Below, one piece after another: positions 19,361 through 27,794 of a stretch of 64,000 nucleotides of DNA. Numbering within the stretch: position 1 is the first letter of the stretch; each line of letters begins with the position of its first letter. The position numbers and the translations under genes are program-made. The stretch spans positions 310,001 through 374,000 of the forward strand of contig NZ_CP133592.1 in NCBI RefSeq assembly GCF_031312595.1. Direction: 5' to 3'. The notes beneath the pieces are model-generated. The model saw only the letters and a program-made list of their open reading frames with translations. It was not told the DNA's origin and made no database searches. The DNA comes from Methanolobus sediminis (GTDB lineage Archaea; Halobacteriota; Methanosarcinia; Methanosarcinales; Methanosarcinaceae).

Positions 19361-19431
19361 ACTTAGTTTAGATGCCAGGGTTGCTCAAATAAATATTTAT
19401 AGCATTCCACAGAACATCACATAAGATAAAA

Positions 19432-20256
19432 ATGCATGATGAAAACAAAAACATAATCATTATTCTGTTAGTACTCGCACTTTTCACGGGGGCAACAATA
19501 GAACTCAGTGAAGGTTCTACCGCAATTGGCGTAGTACTTTTCATAATAGCTGCAATCCTTATCACAAGAATGAAATTAAGAGGAGATGAAGGATTACAGA
19601 GTTCAAGAAACTTCATGCTTATAGGTGGTTTCATACTAGCTGCAGATCTCATATATAATTATGTGAACAGCAGTGAACTGGGAACACTAGATTCAATGGT
19701 CTTTTTCCTTGGAATATCATTGATTGCAATTGGCACTGGGAAGAAGGATATTAAACAACTTGGAGAATTCGGATTATATATATCCTCTGTATTCACCGGA
19801 CTATACTTGATATTCTATTCATTCTTCGGATATTTCAATATTGATTTTCTGCATCTCTTTGACCATTATCTTGTCCTTATGCCAACTGTGGCAATTATAA
19901 AATTATTTGGAATACCTGTTGAGATAATAGCCACTGAAACAGTTATACTTTACGGAGCCGAAACCATGACTATCACAATCGGCGGACCCTGTTCTGGCCT
20001 ATACTCAATGTTCCTGCTTATCGGCATTGTAGCCGGCTACTCAAGAATGGAGAAAATGGATATAAAAAGGACATTTGGTTTGTTGGTCTTTGCGGTTCTT
20101 ATCGCATATTTTGCTAATCTCATCAGGGTCATCATACTCTACATCACTGCATACTTATATGGAATGGACATTATGATGATAGTCCACACACATGTAGGCT
20201 GGATGATATTTGCTGCCACTGCCGGCGCCATCATGTATATAATTAATAGAAAATAA
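19432..20256 (+). CDS. artC: Archaeosortase, ArtC-like (exosortase superfamily)
   Basis: 274-residue integral membrane cysteine transpeptidase-like protein with about eight helices. The catalytic residues of the exosortase/archaeosortase superfamily are visible: Cys in GGPCSGLYSM near residue 185, Arg in ANLIRVIIL near 231 and His in HTHVGW near 252. Archaeosortases cut secreted proteins at a short C-terminal tripartite signal and probably join them to a lipid. A PEF-CTERM protein is encoded at 24408-24920, which points to archaeosortase C, the PEF-CTERM subtype; the subtype is inferred from this neighbour. Divergent to the glycan train, and 20 bp from the convergent two-TM protein gene. Confidence 0.85.
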   Translation: MHDENKNIIIILLVLALFTGATIELSEGSTAIGVVLFIIAAILITRMKLRGDEGLQSSRNFMLIGGFILAADLIYNYVNSSELGTLDSMVFFLGISLIAIGTGKKDIKQLGEFGLYISSVFTGLYLIFYSFFGYFNIDFLHLFDHYLVLMPTVAIIKLFGIPVEIIATETVILYGAETMTITIGGPCSGLYSMFLLIGIVAGYSRMEKMDIKRTFGLLVFAVLIAYFANLIRVIILYITAYLYGMDIMMIVHTHVGWMIFAATAGAIMYIINRK

Positions 20257-20276
20257 CAGAAATAATTGAACACAAT

Positions 20277-20513
20277 TTAGCGTCCTATTAATTTCTTTTT
20301 GAATATCTTTATGGATATAACCATAAGAACTATGACTGTCCCCACATAAACGAAGCTAAGTCCAAATACAAGCAGGAATTGGAAATCCTTAAGCATAAAA
20401 GTAATAACTACTATCAGACCGAATAGAATTATCAAATAAGATACAAAACTGAACATCATTGCTTTTTGCCAGTCTTTAAGGCTTGTATAAAAATAATTGA
20501 TCTCTGAAAACAT
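20277..20513 (-). CDS. Small two-TM membrane protein
   Basis: 78 residues: a short cytoplasmic or amphipathic N-terminus (residues 1-17), two hydrophobic helices (about 20-40 and 44-66) and a basic tail KIFKKKLIGR. No family was recognised. It starts with an ATG two bases after the stop of the M48-like gene and is therefore almost surely expressed with it. The position between the archaeosortase and its pseudoprotease neighbour suggests an accessory role in the sorting complex, which is inference only. Confidence 0.7.
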   Translation of the reverse strand: MFSEINYFYTSLKDWQKAMMFSFVSYLIILFGLIVVITFMLKDFQFLLVFGLSFVYVGTVIVLMVISIKIFKKKLIGR

Positions 20514-20515
20514 GT

Positions 20516-21427
20516 TTAAACCTCAACTCCATCCAATCTTTTTCTAATTAGTTTTTCCTGACGTATGTCAGCATCTACTTCGGCAATGGCCTTCAAACGT
20601 GCTGCAAGATCTGGCTTCATATCAAAGAAAGAGAGATGAATATCGAAAAAAGACTTGACCTTAACAGGATTTATGACATACAAATGAACATGCCCAGGGT
20701 TAAAATACTCTATGGAATTAAGAAGTATATCATTATGCAATCTCTTTAGTGCAGAAGATAACACAGCTTTATTCTTCATTACCTTTACAACTTCAACATC
20801 AGCTTTTGATGTTAAATCTGAAGCACCGACATAAACAATAAGGGAACATGGTAGCATAACAATACCCATAACAACAAACCGTATGAATTTTGGAATAAGA
20901 TCATCCTCCTGGCCAAAACCAGTGAGCATAGCTACCCATAAAGCAATGGTCGATAATGAGGCAATGATACCTGCAACCATTGCCACAAACGTATTCTGAG
21001 CTACATTACCCTCTTTTATGCGAGCCAGTTCTCTGGCGAAGATTATTTCCAGCTCATCATCCCCCAGAAGATTCATCACTCTTCTGGAAAAAACAATATG
21101 AGATCTCTTTTTAGAACCCACTGTAAAAATCACCGGAACTGATGATTCAAATAAGTGAATTTCAGGCCTTTCCACAGAAAAGGTACCTGCAAGGTGATCA
21201 AGAATCTTGTATATTTTTGTAAATTCGCCTGATGGTATATCCATGCACCCATACCATTTCAGAATTAGACGTGGGGATGAAAGATAGACCAATCTGCTCA
21301 TTACCAGAATTATAACAAAACTCACGATTCCTAAAACCAAACCTCCCAAGTAAAAAGCGATTGATACCGCAGGCAGAGTGATTATAATAAACAGAAGATA
21401 TATCCAGATATTTTTCTTGATGAACAT
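20516..21427 (-). CDS. M48-like membrane protein lacking the HExxH zinc motif (pseudopeptidase)
   Basis: About 303 residues. The layout is that of M48 (HtpX/Ste24-like) membrane peptidases: two N-terminal helices, the PEIHLFESSVPVIFTVG region, SRRVMNLLGDDELEIIFARELA, a further helix pair, and a C-terminal MKPDLAARLKAI that corresponds to the family's HPP-x-x-x-R-I motif. The zinc-binding HExxH is RELAR here (residues 132-136, codons at 21020-21034), so both histidines are arginines and the third ligand region (KADVEV) is also altered. It is therefore probably not a protease. ATG at 21427 is preferred over the GTG at 21436 because GTGA lies five bases upstream. Confidence 0.75.
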   Translation of the reverse strand: MFIKKNIWIYLLFIIITLPAVSIAFYLGGLVLGIVSFVIILVMSRLVYLSSPRLILKWYGCMDIPSGEFTKIYKILDHLAGTFSVERPEIHLFESSVPVIFTVGSKKRSHIVFSRRVMNLLGDDELEIIFARELARIKEGNVAQNTFVAMVAGIIASLSTIALWVAMLTGFGQEDDLIPKFIRFVVMGIVMLPCSLIVYVGASDLTSKADVEVVKVMKNKAVLSSALKRLHNDILLNSIEYFNPGHVHLYVINPVKVKSFFDIHLSFFDMKPDLAARLKAIAEVDADIRQEKLIRKRLDGVEV

Positions 21428-21574
21428 CCCTCTCACATATAATTAAAGTTTTTTTAAAGATGATATACAATGGCACCCTATACTTATATATTTTAGCAAA
21501 TAATTACATTCAATCTATTAAATATTTCATTCATATTTCATAACCAAGATAACTTTCAAGGATCAAGTGAATAA

Positions 21575-24292
21575 ATGTTTGGCAAAAATAAATGCAGATA
21601 TACTCAGGATCTGAAAATAATATACTTGATATCATTGCTATCACTCGTGTTTATCCTGATTCCGCCTTTCAGTGAAACCCCATTAAGGATACCTTTTGCA
21701 TTAATCTTGATCTTTTTTGTACCAGGGTATGCATTTATTTCCGCCATGTTTCCGGGAAACCGGGAAATCTCAGGAATGGAAAGATTCACACTAAGCATTG
21801 GTTTTAGTATTATTATTATGGTTTTTGATGGATTTCTCATCAGCCTTACTGTGTGGAAATTCAGGCCAAATTCACTTACCATTTCACTTGTGTTGCTCAC
21901 ATTCATATTTGGAGCCGTAGCTCATCTGGCGAGGAAACGCCTTCCACTAGAAGAGCAGTTTTATTTTTCATATAGAGATTTTATCCATTCCCTAACAGCA
22001 CCGGAAACATGCAACATTGATGAGGAAGAGGAGGAGATTTGCTACGACGAGAACATGGAAGACAAAAAGTTTGCTGCCAAAAACAGGAAAAAGATTTCCT
22101 CTATGCAAAAACCAGCAAAGAACATGAAAAAACCTGCGTTGCAAATCAGTGAAAAATTACATCCTAAAATCACAAAGACCCTCATAATAGCAATGGTGCT
22201 TTCAATCATCGTTGCAGGCTCAATGTTTGCCTATGCAAAAGCCACCAGAGAAAAAGAGGCTTTCACTACACTTTACATACTTGGCCCTGACGGTAAAGCT
22301 GAGAATTATCCAGAGAACTTCTCAACAAGTGACCCTATTCATATTATTGCAGGCATCGAAAACTTTGAGTATGCACAAGAAAACTACACACTTGAGATTA
22401 TTCTGGATGGGACTACACTTAACACAATGGAAATTACTCTTGATTACAAAGAAAAATGGGAGAAAGAACTTACTATAGCTCCTACTGAATTAAAGCAGGG
22501 CAGGCAGAAACTACAACTTGTCTTGTTTAAGGATGATACTGAAGGAAGTTCTTACAGGTCGGTTCACCTTTGGGTTAATCAGGTGATTAGCAGTGAACCT
22601 GTCCTGACTAAAGAAAATGAAGTCATCGACTTTACTAAAATAATTAATCCTTCTATGGACACAGATGATGGCTGGGAGTTCACAACAACGAACGAAATCA
22701 TGGCAACAGGATATTATATGAATGGATCTGGCATATACTCATCAAGGGCATTTATTATCAATGCAAGTTATGAGGGCATGGCTGACCAGTTCACCACCAC
22801 ACTACAACAGCTAATCCACAGCAATGAATCCGCCAATGTGATCCTGTCATGTTACATTAAAGATACATACACCAAAGGCAAAGCTGATAAGGAGGAGACC
22901 CGATATAAGAGAATAGTATTCAATAATGAGCTTATATGGACCGACGGCATTAATGGGGACGAGGGATGGCAACATATTCAGGTGCCGGTTACACTAAAGG
23001 AAGGTAACAACACCCTTTCCATTGCCCTTCTTCAAGGAAGCCTTCAGACAACGTATCCGGTTGAAATGATAATAGATGAGGTCACGTTCATGCCGGAATC
23101 AGCTTTTTCACCATATGTAAGAGCAGACAATACAATTGAATTTGAACTTCCGGTATCAAAAGTATCACCACTTTCGAAAACAAGTGATACCAAGTTTACT
23201 GTTGAGTGGAATGGAACTGACACCGGATCCGGAATATATTATTACGACATACAATATTCTATAAATGGAACCACATGGAAGAACTGGTTAACAAAAACCA
23301 CAATGACTTCTGCAGAGTTTGAAGGAATGGAAGGAGTGACATATTACTTCAGGTCTATAGCCGTTGATAATGCACTCAATAAAGAAATGGAGAAATCAAC
23401 ACCTGATACTAGTACTACCATTGACACTTCTGCACCAACGATCGAACTGGACATCACACCAAATCCTACAAGTGATGTGACATACCTCACAGTGGAAGCT
23501 AACAAGCCGCTTCTATCAGTAAAATGTATTATCACTCCCCGCAATTTCGGTTCAGTGGAAAACGTAAGACTTGCTACTACAGATAATATCACATGGACAA
23601 GTAAGTATACAATCGAAGTGCAGGATACCTATGATATTGAGATAATTGCTAAAGATTATTCTAACAACACGGCTTACACGTTTGGTACCTTGTACACAGA
23701 TGAGACTCTTGAAGAACTTAACATTGATTTCGAGCCAGAAAAAACATCGGATGAGGTAAAGATAACCATTACATGCTCCACTGCACTGAAAGGGGAACCT
23801 ACAGTAGTTGTAAAGGACAGGTATGGTTACAAGCTAGAAGTGAATTTAGAAAGCTCAGATGATAATGAATATGTATACATTGCTACAACAGATGATGAGG
23901 ATTTTGATTATACAATTAGAGATGGGATAGCGCGTGTAACAGTCACCGCAAAAACTCTTGACTCACTAACACTCTACGAAGAAGGCACTTTCATTATAGA
24001 CAGAGTAGATCCCACAATAAAAAGCTTCAGTCCTGATGATGACGAAACAGTAGAAACTGGTAGTCCATCCATCCAAGCATTATATTCAGATGACCGTGCA
24101 GGAATCGACAAAACAAAGGTCAAACTCTTGGTTAACGGAGTAGACGTAACGGATGTTGCGGATGTCGGGTATAGCTCTATATATTATGTTGCACAGGGAC
24201 TGGAAAATGGAAAAGTTGAAGTTCAACTTTCAGTAACCGATCAAGCAGGTAATACAAAAGAGGAAGAATGGACATTCTATGTATCAATATAA
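21575..24292 (+). CDS. DUF1616 membrane protein with large extracellular Ig/FN3-like region
   Basis: 905 residues. The first 120 carry four membrane helices with the VPGYAFISAMFP motif of DUF1616, then a charged loop (about 145-195) and a fifth helix (about 201-221). Residues 225-335 are the DUF1616 outer domain. Beyond that are a sugar-binding-like beta domain (about 345-500), a fibronectin type III-like module (about 515-610, with the TVEWNGTDTGSG turn) and further beta-sandwich repeats to the end. There is no PEF- or PGF-CTERM tail. DUF1616 proteins occur often beside archaeosortase genes, so a role in envelope assembly or substrate presentation is likely. ATG preceded by AAGTGA at normal spacing. 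Confidence 0.8.
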   Translation: MFGKNKCRYTQDLKIIYLISLLSLVFILIPPFSETPLRIPFALILIFFVPGYAFISAMFPGNREISGMERFTLSIGFSIIIMVFDGFLISLTVWKFRPNSLTISLVLLTFIFGAVAHLARKRLPLEEQFYFSYRDFIHSLTAPETCNIDEEEEEICYDENMEDKKFAAKNRKKISSMQKPAKNMKKPALQISEKLHPKITKTLIIAMVLSIIVAGSMFAYAKATREKEAFTTLYILGPDGKAENYPENFSTSDPIHIIAGIENFEYAQENYTLEIILDGTTLNTMEITLDYKEKWEKELTIAPTELKQGRQKLQLVLFKDDTEGSSYRSVHLWVNQVISSEPVLTKENEVIDFTKIINPSMDTDDGWEFTTTNEIMATGYYMNGSGIYSSRAFIINASYEGMADQFTTTLQQLIHSNESANVILSCYIKDTYTKGKADKEETRYKRIVFNNELIWTDGINGDEGWQHIQVPVTLKEGNNTLSIALLQGSLQTTYPVEMIIDEVTFMPESAFSPYVRADNTIEFELPVSKVSPLSKTSDTKFTVEWNGTDTGSGIYYYDIQYSINGTTWKNWLTKTTMTSAEFEGMEGVTYYFRSIAVDNALNKEMEKSTPDTSTTIDTSAPTIELDITPNPTSDVTYLTVEANKPLLSVKCIITPRNFGSVENVRLATTDNITWTSKYTIEVQDTYDIEIIAKDYSNNTAYTFGTLYTDETLEELNIDFEPEKTSDEVKITITCSTALKGEPTVVVKDRYGYKLEVNLESSDDNEYVYIATTDDEDFDYTIRDGIARVTVTAKTLDSLTLYEEGTFIIDRVDPTIKSFSPDDDETVETGSPSIQALYSDDRAGIDKTKVKLLVNGVDVTDVADVGYSSIYYVAQGLENGKVEVQLSVTDQAGNTKEEEWTFYVSI

Positions 24293-24335
24293 ATATATCA
24301 TCATAATGATGAGTATGAGTTTAGTAAAGAATTAC

Positions 24336-24350
24336 AAAAGTATATATAGT
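24336..24350 (+). promoter_or_regulatory. TATA box of the PEF-CTERM gene
   Basis: TATATATA at 24341-24348 preceded by an A-rich BRE-like stretch. It would place the RNA start near 24367, about 40 bases before the ATG, with the AGGTGGT ribosome site inside the leader. Transcription separate from the DUF1616 gene is therefore likely. Confidence 0.5.
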
Positions 24351-24407
24351 GATAGTGCAGAATAGTTTATAACTAAGAATCTTTGAAATATAAGAGGTGG
24401 TACTAAA

Positions 24408-24920
24408 ATGAAGAAATTATTAGTGATACTAGCAGTTTTTGCTCTGTTTATAGGGACTGCAGCAGCAAACCCATACAATGGAGCAATTTATACAGAGGAC
24501 GGTTCAGCAGAAGCACCAAATAATATTATTATTCAGCCCGGTGAAACACAAACATACAGCTACTATGGAGTTAGTTTCACAGCTCCAAACCTTGTCCTAG
24601 AATATCATGCAACAGTATACCCATTAAATGCAGCTGCACAGGCAAGTGATATGACAGTGACATTTGCCCATCCAAATATGGAGCCAGGGCTAAATGACCC
24701 ATATATGGATTATGCGGTATTTACAGTTCATCTGGATGAAAATGCAAATCCAAATGGAGAATGGAGGATAGTCATATCAGCTGGTGACGCAAGCTCTGCT
24801 TCATCAGATTGGGGTTCCGCATCAAGAGACTTTGAAGTACCTGAATTCCCAACAATCGCACTCCCAGTAGCTGCAATCCTTGGTCTTGCATTCTTTATGC
24901 AGCGCCGCAAGGAAGAGTAA
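24408..24920 (+). CDS. Secreted PEF-CTERM protein
   Basis: 170 residues with a classic signal peptide (MKKLLVILAVFALFIGTAAA, cleavage near residue 20) and a C-terminal PEF-CTERM sorting tail: VPEFPTIALP near residue 142, a hydrophobic helix, then basic RRKEE. The mature part (about 120 residues) is acidic, beta-rich and rich in Asn, Ala, Ser and Tyr, without a recognised domain. Known members are processed by archaeosortase C, here encoded five kilobases away. ATG start with a strong AGGTGGT ribosome site and its own TATA box; a hairpin terminator follows the stop codon. It is the only such tail seen in the window. Confidence 0.9.
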   Translation: MKKLLVILAVFALFIGTAAANPYNGAIYTEDGSAEAPNNIIIQPGETQTYSYYGVSFTAPNLVLEYHATVYPLNAAAQASDMTVTFAHPNMEPGLNDPYMDYAVFTVHLDENANPNGEWRIVISAGDASSASSDWGSASRDFEVPEFPTIALPVAAILGLAFFMQRRKEE

Positions 24921-24950
24921 GTAAATTAACTTACTCCTATTTTCTTTTTT
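24915..24950 (+). terminator. Hairpin terminator after the PEF-CTERM gene
   Basis: Perfect 8-bp inverted repeat GAGTAAGT/ACTTACTC (24915-24922 and 24929-24936) with a six-base loop, overlapping the stop codon, followed by a pyrimidine tract CTATTTTCTTTTTT. Archaeal termination relies mainly on the T-tract, which is present. Confidence 0.6.
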
Positions 24951-25033
24951 GAATCTTATTTACTCATTCTAACTCTAAAACTTATATTCTTTTAAACCCA
25001 TACTTCCCTGAATAACATCAGAAGATGATTGTC

Positions 25034-26080
25034 ATGGAAGAACTAATTACAAAATTATCAAATGCTCATGGAATATCCGGTAGTGAAGGAAATATAAGAA
25101 ATATTCTTGAGGAAGAACTCAAACCCTACGTCGACGAGATGAGAACTGACAAAATGGGAAATCTCATAGCTGTCAGAAAAGGTGAAGGACCTTCAATAAT
25201 GCTTGCTGCACACATGGATGAAATTGGCCTGATGGTCAAGTACATCGATGATAATGGTTTCCTCAAATTTGTAAAGATAGGGGGATGGTATGACCCTACA
25301 CTGCATAGCCAGAGAGTTATTGTCCATACCACAAAAGGCCCCATACCAGGTGTTATAGGATCAAAACCACCACATGTTATGAAACCTGAAGACAGGAAGA
25401 AACCACCTGAAGCAAAAGATATGTTCATTGACATTGGTGCAAAGGACAAAGAAGATGCCATGAACATGGGCATAATCGTTGGCACACCTGTTTCCATGGA
25501 CCGTGAAGTAAAGAAACTTGCAAATGGCAAGATAACTGGTAAAGCATTCGACAACAGGGCAGGATGTGCAATTATGATTGATGCCATGCGCCAGATAGCA
25601 GAGCTTGATATCAAGGCAACCATCTATGCTGTTGGAACCGTACAGGAAGAGGTTGGTCTTAAAGGAGCACGTACTTCAGCTTTCGGACTTGATCCCGATA
25701 TTGCAATAGCAATTGACACCACAATTCCAGGAGATCACCCGGGCATGAGCAAGAATGAATCCTCACTTGACACAGGAAAAGGTGGTGTTATAACAATAGC
25801 TGATGCAGCAGGAAGAGGAATTATCGCTTCACCACAAGTTATCAAATGGCTCATAGAAACTGCTGAAAAGAATGAGATTGCATACCAGACAGACGTAGGG
25901 GATGGCGGTACAACCGATGCAACGGCAATCCACCTTACAAGAGAGGGAATCCCATCCACAGTGCTCAGTGTTGCAACAAGATATATCCACTCACCTGTGG
26001 AAGTTCTTGACCTTGCAGACCTGCAGAGCTGCTCAGACCTTATTGCAAAGGCGGCTCTCAGCGTAAATGACTATTTTTAA
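25034..26080 (+). CDS. M42 family metallopeptidase (aminopeptidase/TET-like)
   Basis: About 348 residues with the M42 pattern: LAAHMDEIGLMV (first metal His and Asp), AFDNRAG (bridging Asp), GTVQEEVGLKGA (catalytic Glu pair), AIDTT and the C-terminal ATRYIHSPVEVLD (last metal His). These cobalt/zinc enzymes form dodecameric TET particles in archaea and trim peptides from the N-terminus in the cytoplasm. Two ATGs are possible (25025 and 25034); the second gives the usual MEELITKLS start and has ATGATT close upstream. A stem-loop follows the gene. It appears to be a single-gene unit. Confidence 0.92.
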   Translation: MEELITKLSNAHGISGSEGNIRNILEEELKPYVDEMRTDKMGNLIAVRKGEGPSIMLAAHMDEIGLMVKYIDDNGFLKFVKIGGWYDPTLHSQRVIVHTTKGPIPGVIGSKPPHVMKPEDRKKPPEAKDMFIDIGAKDKEDAMNMGIIVGTPVSMDREVKKLANGKITGKAFDNRAGCAIMIDAMRQIAELDIKATIYAVGTVQEEVGLKGARTSAFGLDPDIAIAIDTTIPGDHPGMSKNESSLDTGKGGVITIADAAGRGIIASPQVIKWLIETAEKNEIAYQTDVGDGGTTDATAIHLTREGIPSTVLSVATRYIHSPVEVLDLADLQSCSDLIAKAALSVNDYF

Positions 26081-26123
26081 TTCTGGACATATCTAAAGCA
26101 AATAGGAATTGAGATATGACCTA

Positions 26124-26142
26124 CAGGGGATGTATTCCCCTG
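26124..26142 (+). terminator. Stem-loop after the M42 peptidase gene
   Basis: CAGGGGA and TCCCCTG pair perfectly (26124-26130 and 26136-26142) around a TGTAT loop, 44 bases after the M42 stop. No T-tract follows at once, so it may protect the 3' end of the transcript and not terminate by itself. Confidence 0.4.
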
Positions 26143-26178
26143 CTCATCTTCGTGATGAATCATGATAAATTAATCGTT

Positions 26179-26190
26179 ATACATATATAG
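26179..26190 (+). promoter_or_regulatory. TATA box of the branched-chain amino acid operon
   Basis: ATACATATATAG at 26179-26190 fits an archaeal TATA box. The RNA would start near 26206-26210, which leaves only about 40 bases before the candidate start region of the leuA/cimA gene and limits how far upstream translation can begin. Confidence 0.5.
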
Positions 26191-26248
26191 CACTTCAGTG
26201 TATCCCTCTAAGCTGTTGCTACCCAGTGACAGACAAATATCGTGAGGG

Positions 26249-27727
26249 ATTATATTATTCGAAAATGTCCGGTTTTTAGACACAACTCTTAGAGACGGCG
26301 AACAGACACCAGGCGTAGCGCTTACCAGCAAGGATAAGGTAGACATTGCCACTAAGCTTGATGAGCTTGGCGTTAATGTCATCGAAGCGGGCTCAGCCAT
26401 CACCTCAGAAGGTGAAAGAGAATCCATAAGAGCCGTTGTTGCTGAAGGATTGAACGCAGAGATCTGCAGCTATTGCAGGATCATGAAACCAGATGTGGAT
26501 TATGCACTGGCATGCGATGTCGATTCAATTCACCTTGTGGCACCTGTATCTGACTTACACATCAATGTGAAGCTCAAGAAGGACAGGGAAGCTGTCAGGA
26601 AGATGGCTATTGAGACCACAGAATATGCAAAGGAACATGGTCTTATTGTAGAACTCAGCGGTGAAGACGCCTCCAGAGCAGATGTTGACTTCCTCAAGTC
26701 ATTATATAATGACGGAGTTGATGCAGGTGCAGACAGACTATGTTATTGCGACACTATAGGATTACTTGTACCTGAAAAGGCAGAACTTATTTTCAGTGAT
26801 ATCTGCTCAGCAGTAAAGGCACCGGTCAGTATTCACTGCCACAATGACTTTGGTCTTGGAACTGCCAATACAATAGCAGCCTTAAGAGGAGGAGCACAGC
26901 AGGCCCACGTGACCATTAACGGAATAGGTGAAAGAGCCGGAAATACTGCGCTGGAAGAAGTTGTGATGACCATTGAATGGTTATACAAACACAAGACCGG
27001 AATTAACACAAAAGAGATCTTCAAGACCTCAAGACTCGTAAGCAGACTCACAGGCATACCTGTAGCACCTAACAAAGCACTTACAGGCGGTAATGCATTT
27101 ACCCATGAGGCAGGTATTCACGTACATGGATTACTGGCTGACACGGCAACATATGAGCCAATAAAGCCAGAGGTACTTGGAAGAGAAAGGAAGATCGTCC
27201 TTGGAAAACATGCAGGTAAGAGTTCTGTTACCCTTGCTGTAAAAGAAATGGGATTTGAGGTTGATGATTCCCAGTTGCATGAGATACTTAACCGTGTAAA
27301 GGAACTGGGAGACCACGGCAAGAAAGTAACCGATGCAGACCTGCAGGCAATCACTGATACTGTCCTCAATATACAGAGAGAAGCAAAAGTAGTCCTTGAA
27401 GAATATACAGTAGTGTCAGGTAATAGGGTTACACCTACTGCATCCGTTAAACTTAAGGTAGAAGGGAAAGAGGTCGTAGAAGCAGGTATTGGAGACGGAC
27501 CCGTGGATGCTGCTTTTGCAAGCATCAAGAAGGGAATATCCGGCATTGCTGATGTTCAGCTTGAAGAATATCACGTCGATGCGATCAGCGGTGGTACTGA
27601 TGCCTTAGTAGAAGTACTTGTGAAACTCTCAAAGGATGGAAAGATGGTCACATCCAGAGGATCACGCACCGACATAGTAATGGCATCCGTGGAAGCTGTT
27701 CTTAACGGAATAAACCGCCTTATCTGA
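26249..27727 (+). CDS. 2-isopropylmalate / (R)-citramalate synthase family (leuA or cimA), start unresolved
   Basis: About 492 residues of the HMGL-like family. The conserved DTTLRDGEQTPG (26279-26314) supplies the metal and acyl-CoA site; HCHNDFG, GIGERAGN, NAFTHEAGIHVHG and a C-terminal LeuA dimerisation domain with a regulatory fold follow. It condenses acetyl-CoA with 2-oxoisovalerate or pyruvate, feeding leucine or isoleucine synthesis. The first ATG/GTG/TTG in the frame is at 26450, after the catalytic motif, so it cannot be the start. An in-frame TGA lies at 26243-26245. Either ATT at 26249, three bases after GTGA, initiates, or a one-base slip in the A run at 26262-26265 joins it to a GTG at 26242. 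ilvB, ilvN and ilvC follow. Confidence 0.8.
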   Translation: MILFENVRFLDTTLRDGEQTPGVALTSKDKVDIATKLDELGVNVIEAGSAITSEGERESIRAVVAEGLNAEICSYCRIMKPDVDYALACDVDSIHLVAPVSDLHINVKLKKDREAVRKMAIETTEYAKEHGLIVELSGEDASRADVDFLKSLYNDGVDAGADRLCYCDTIGLLVPEKAELIFSDICSAVKAPVSIHCHNDFGLGTANTIAALRGGAQQAHVTINGIGERAGNTALEEVVMTIEWLYKHKTGINTKEIFKTSRLVSRLTGIPVAPNKALTGGNAFTHEAGIHVHGLLADTATYEPIKPEVLGRERKIVLGKHAGKSSVTLAVKEMGFEVDDSQLHEILNRVKELGDHGKKVTDADLQAITDTVLNIQREAKVVLEEYTVVSGNRVTPTASVKLKVEGKEVVEAGIGDGPVDAAFASIKKGISGIADVQLEEYHVDAISGGTDALVEVLVKLSKDGKMVTSRGSRTDIVMASVEAVLNGINRLI

Positions 27728-27794
27728 TGTATCAGAAACATATAAGGCAGATACTAGCAATTAACGCAGATAATTTACATTTCAGAGGTTTCAT

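Noticed and set aside
26450-27727. Short leuA/cimA starting at TTG 26450
   Set aside because: This start removes the DTTLRDGEQ catalytic motif that is present intact and in frame directly upstream, so it is not credible.
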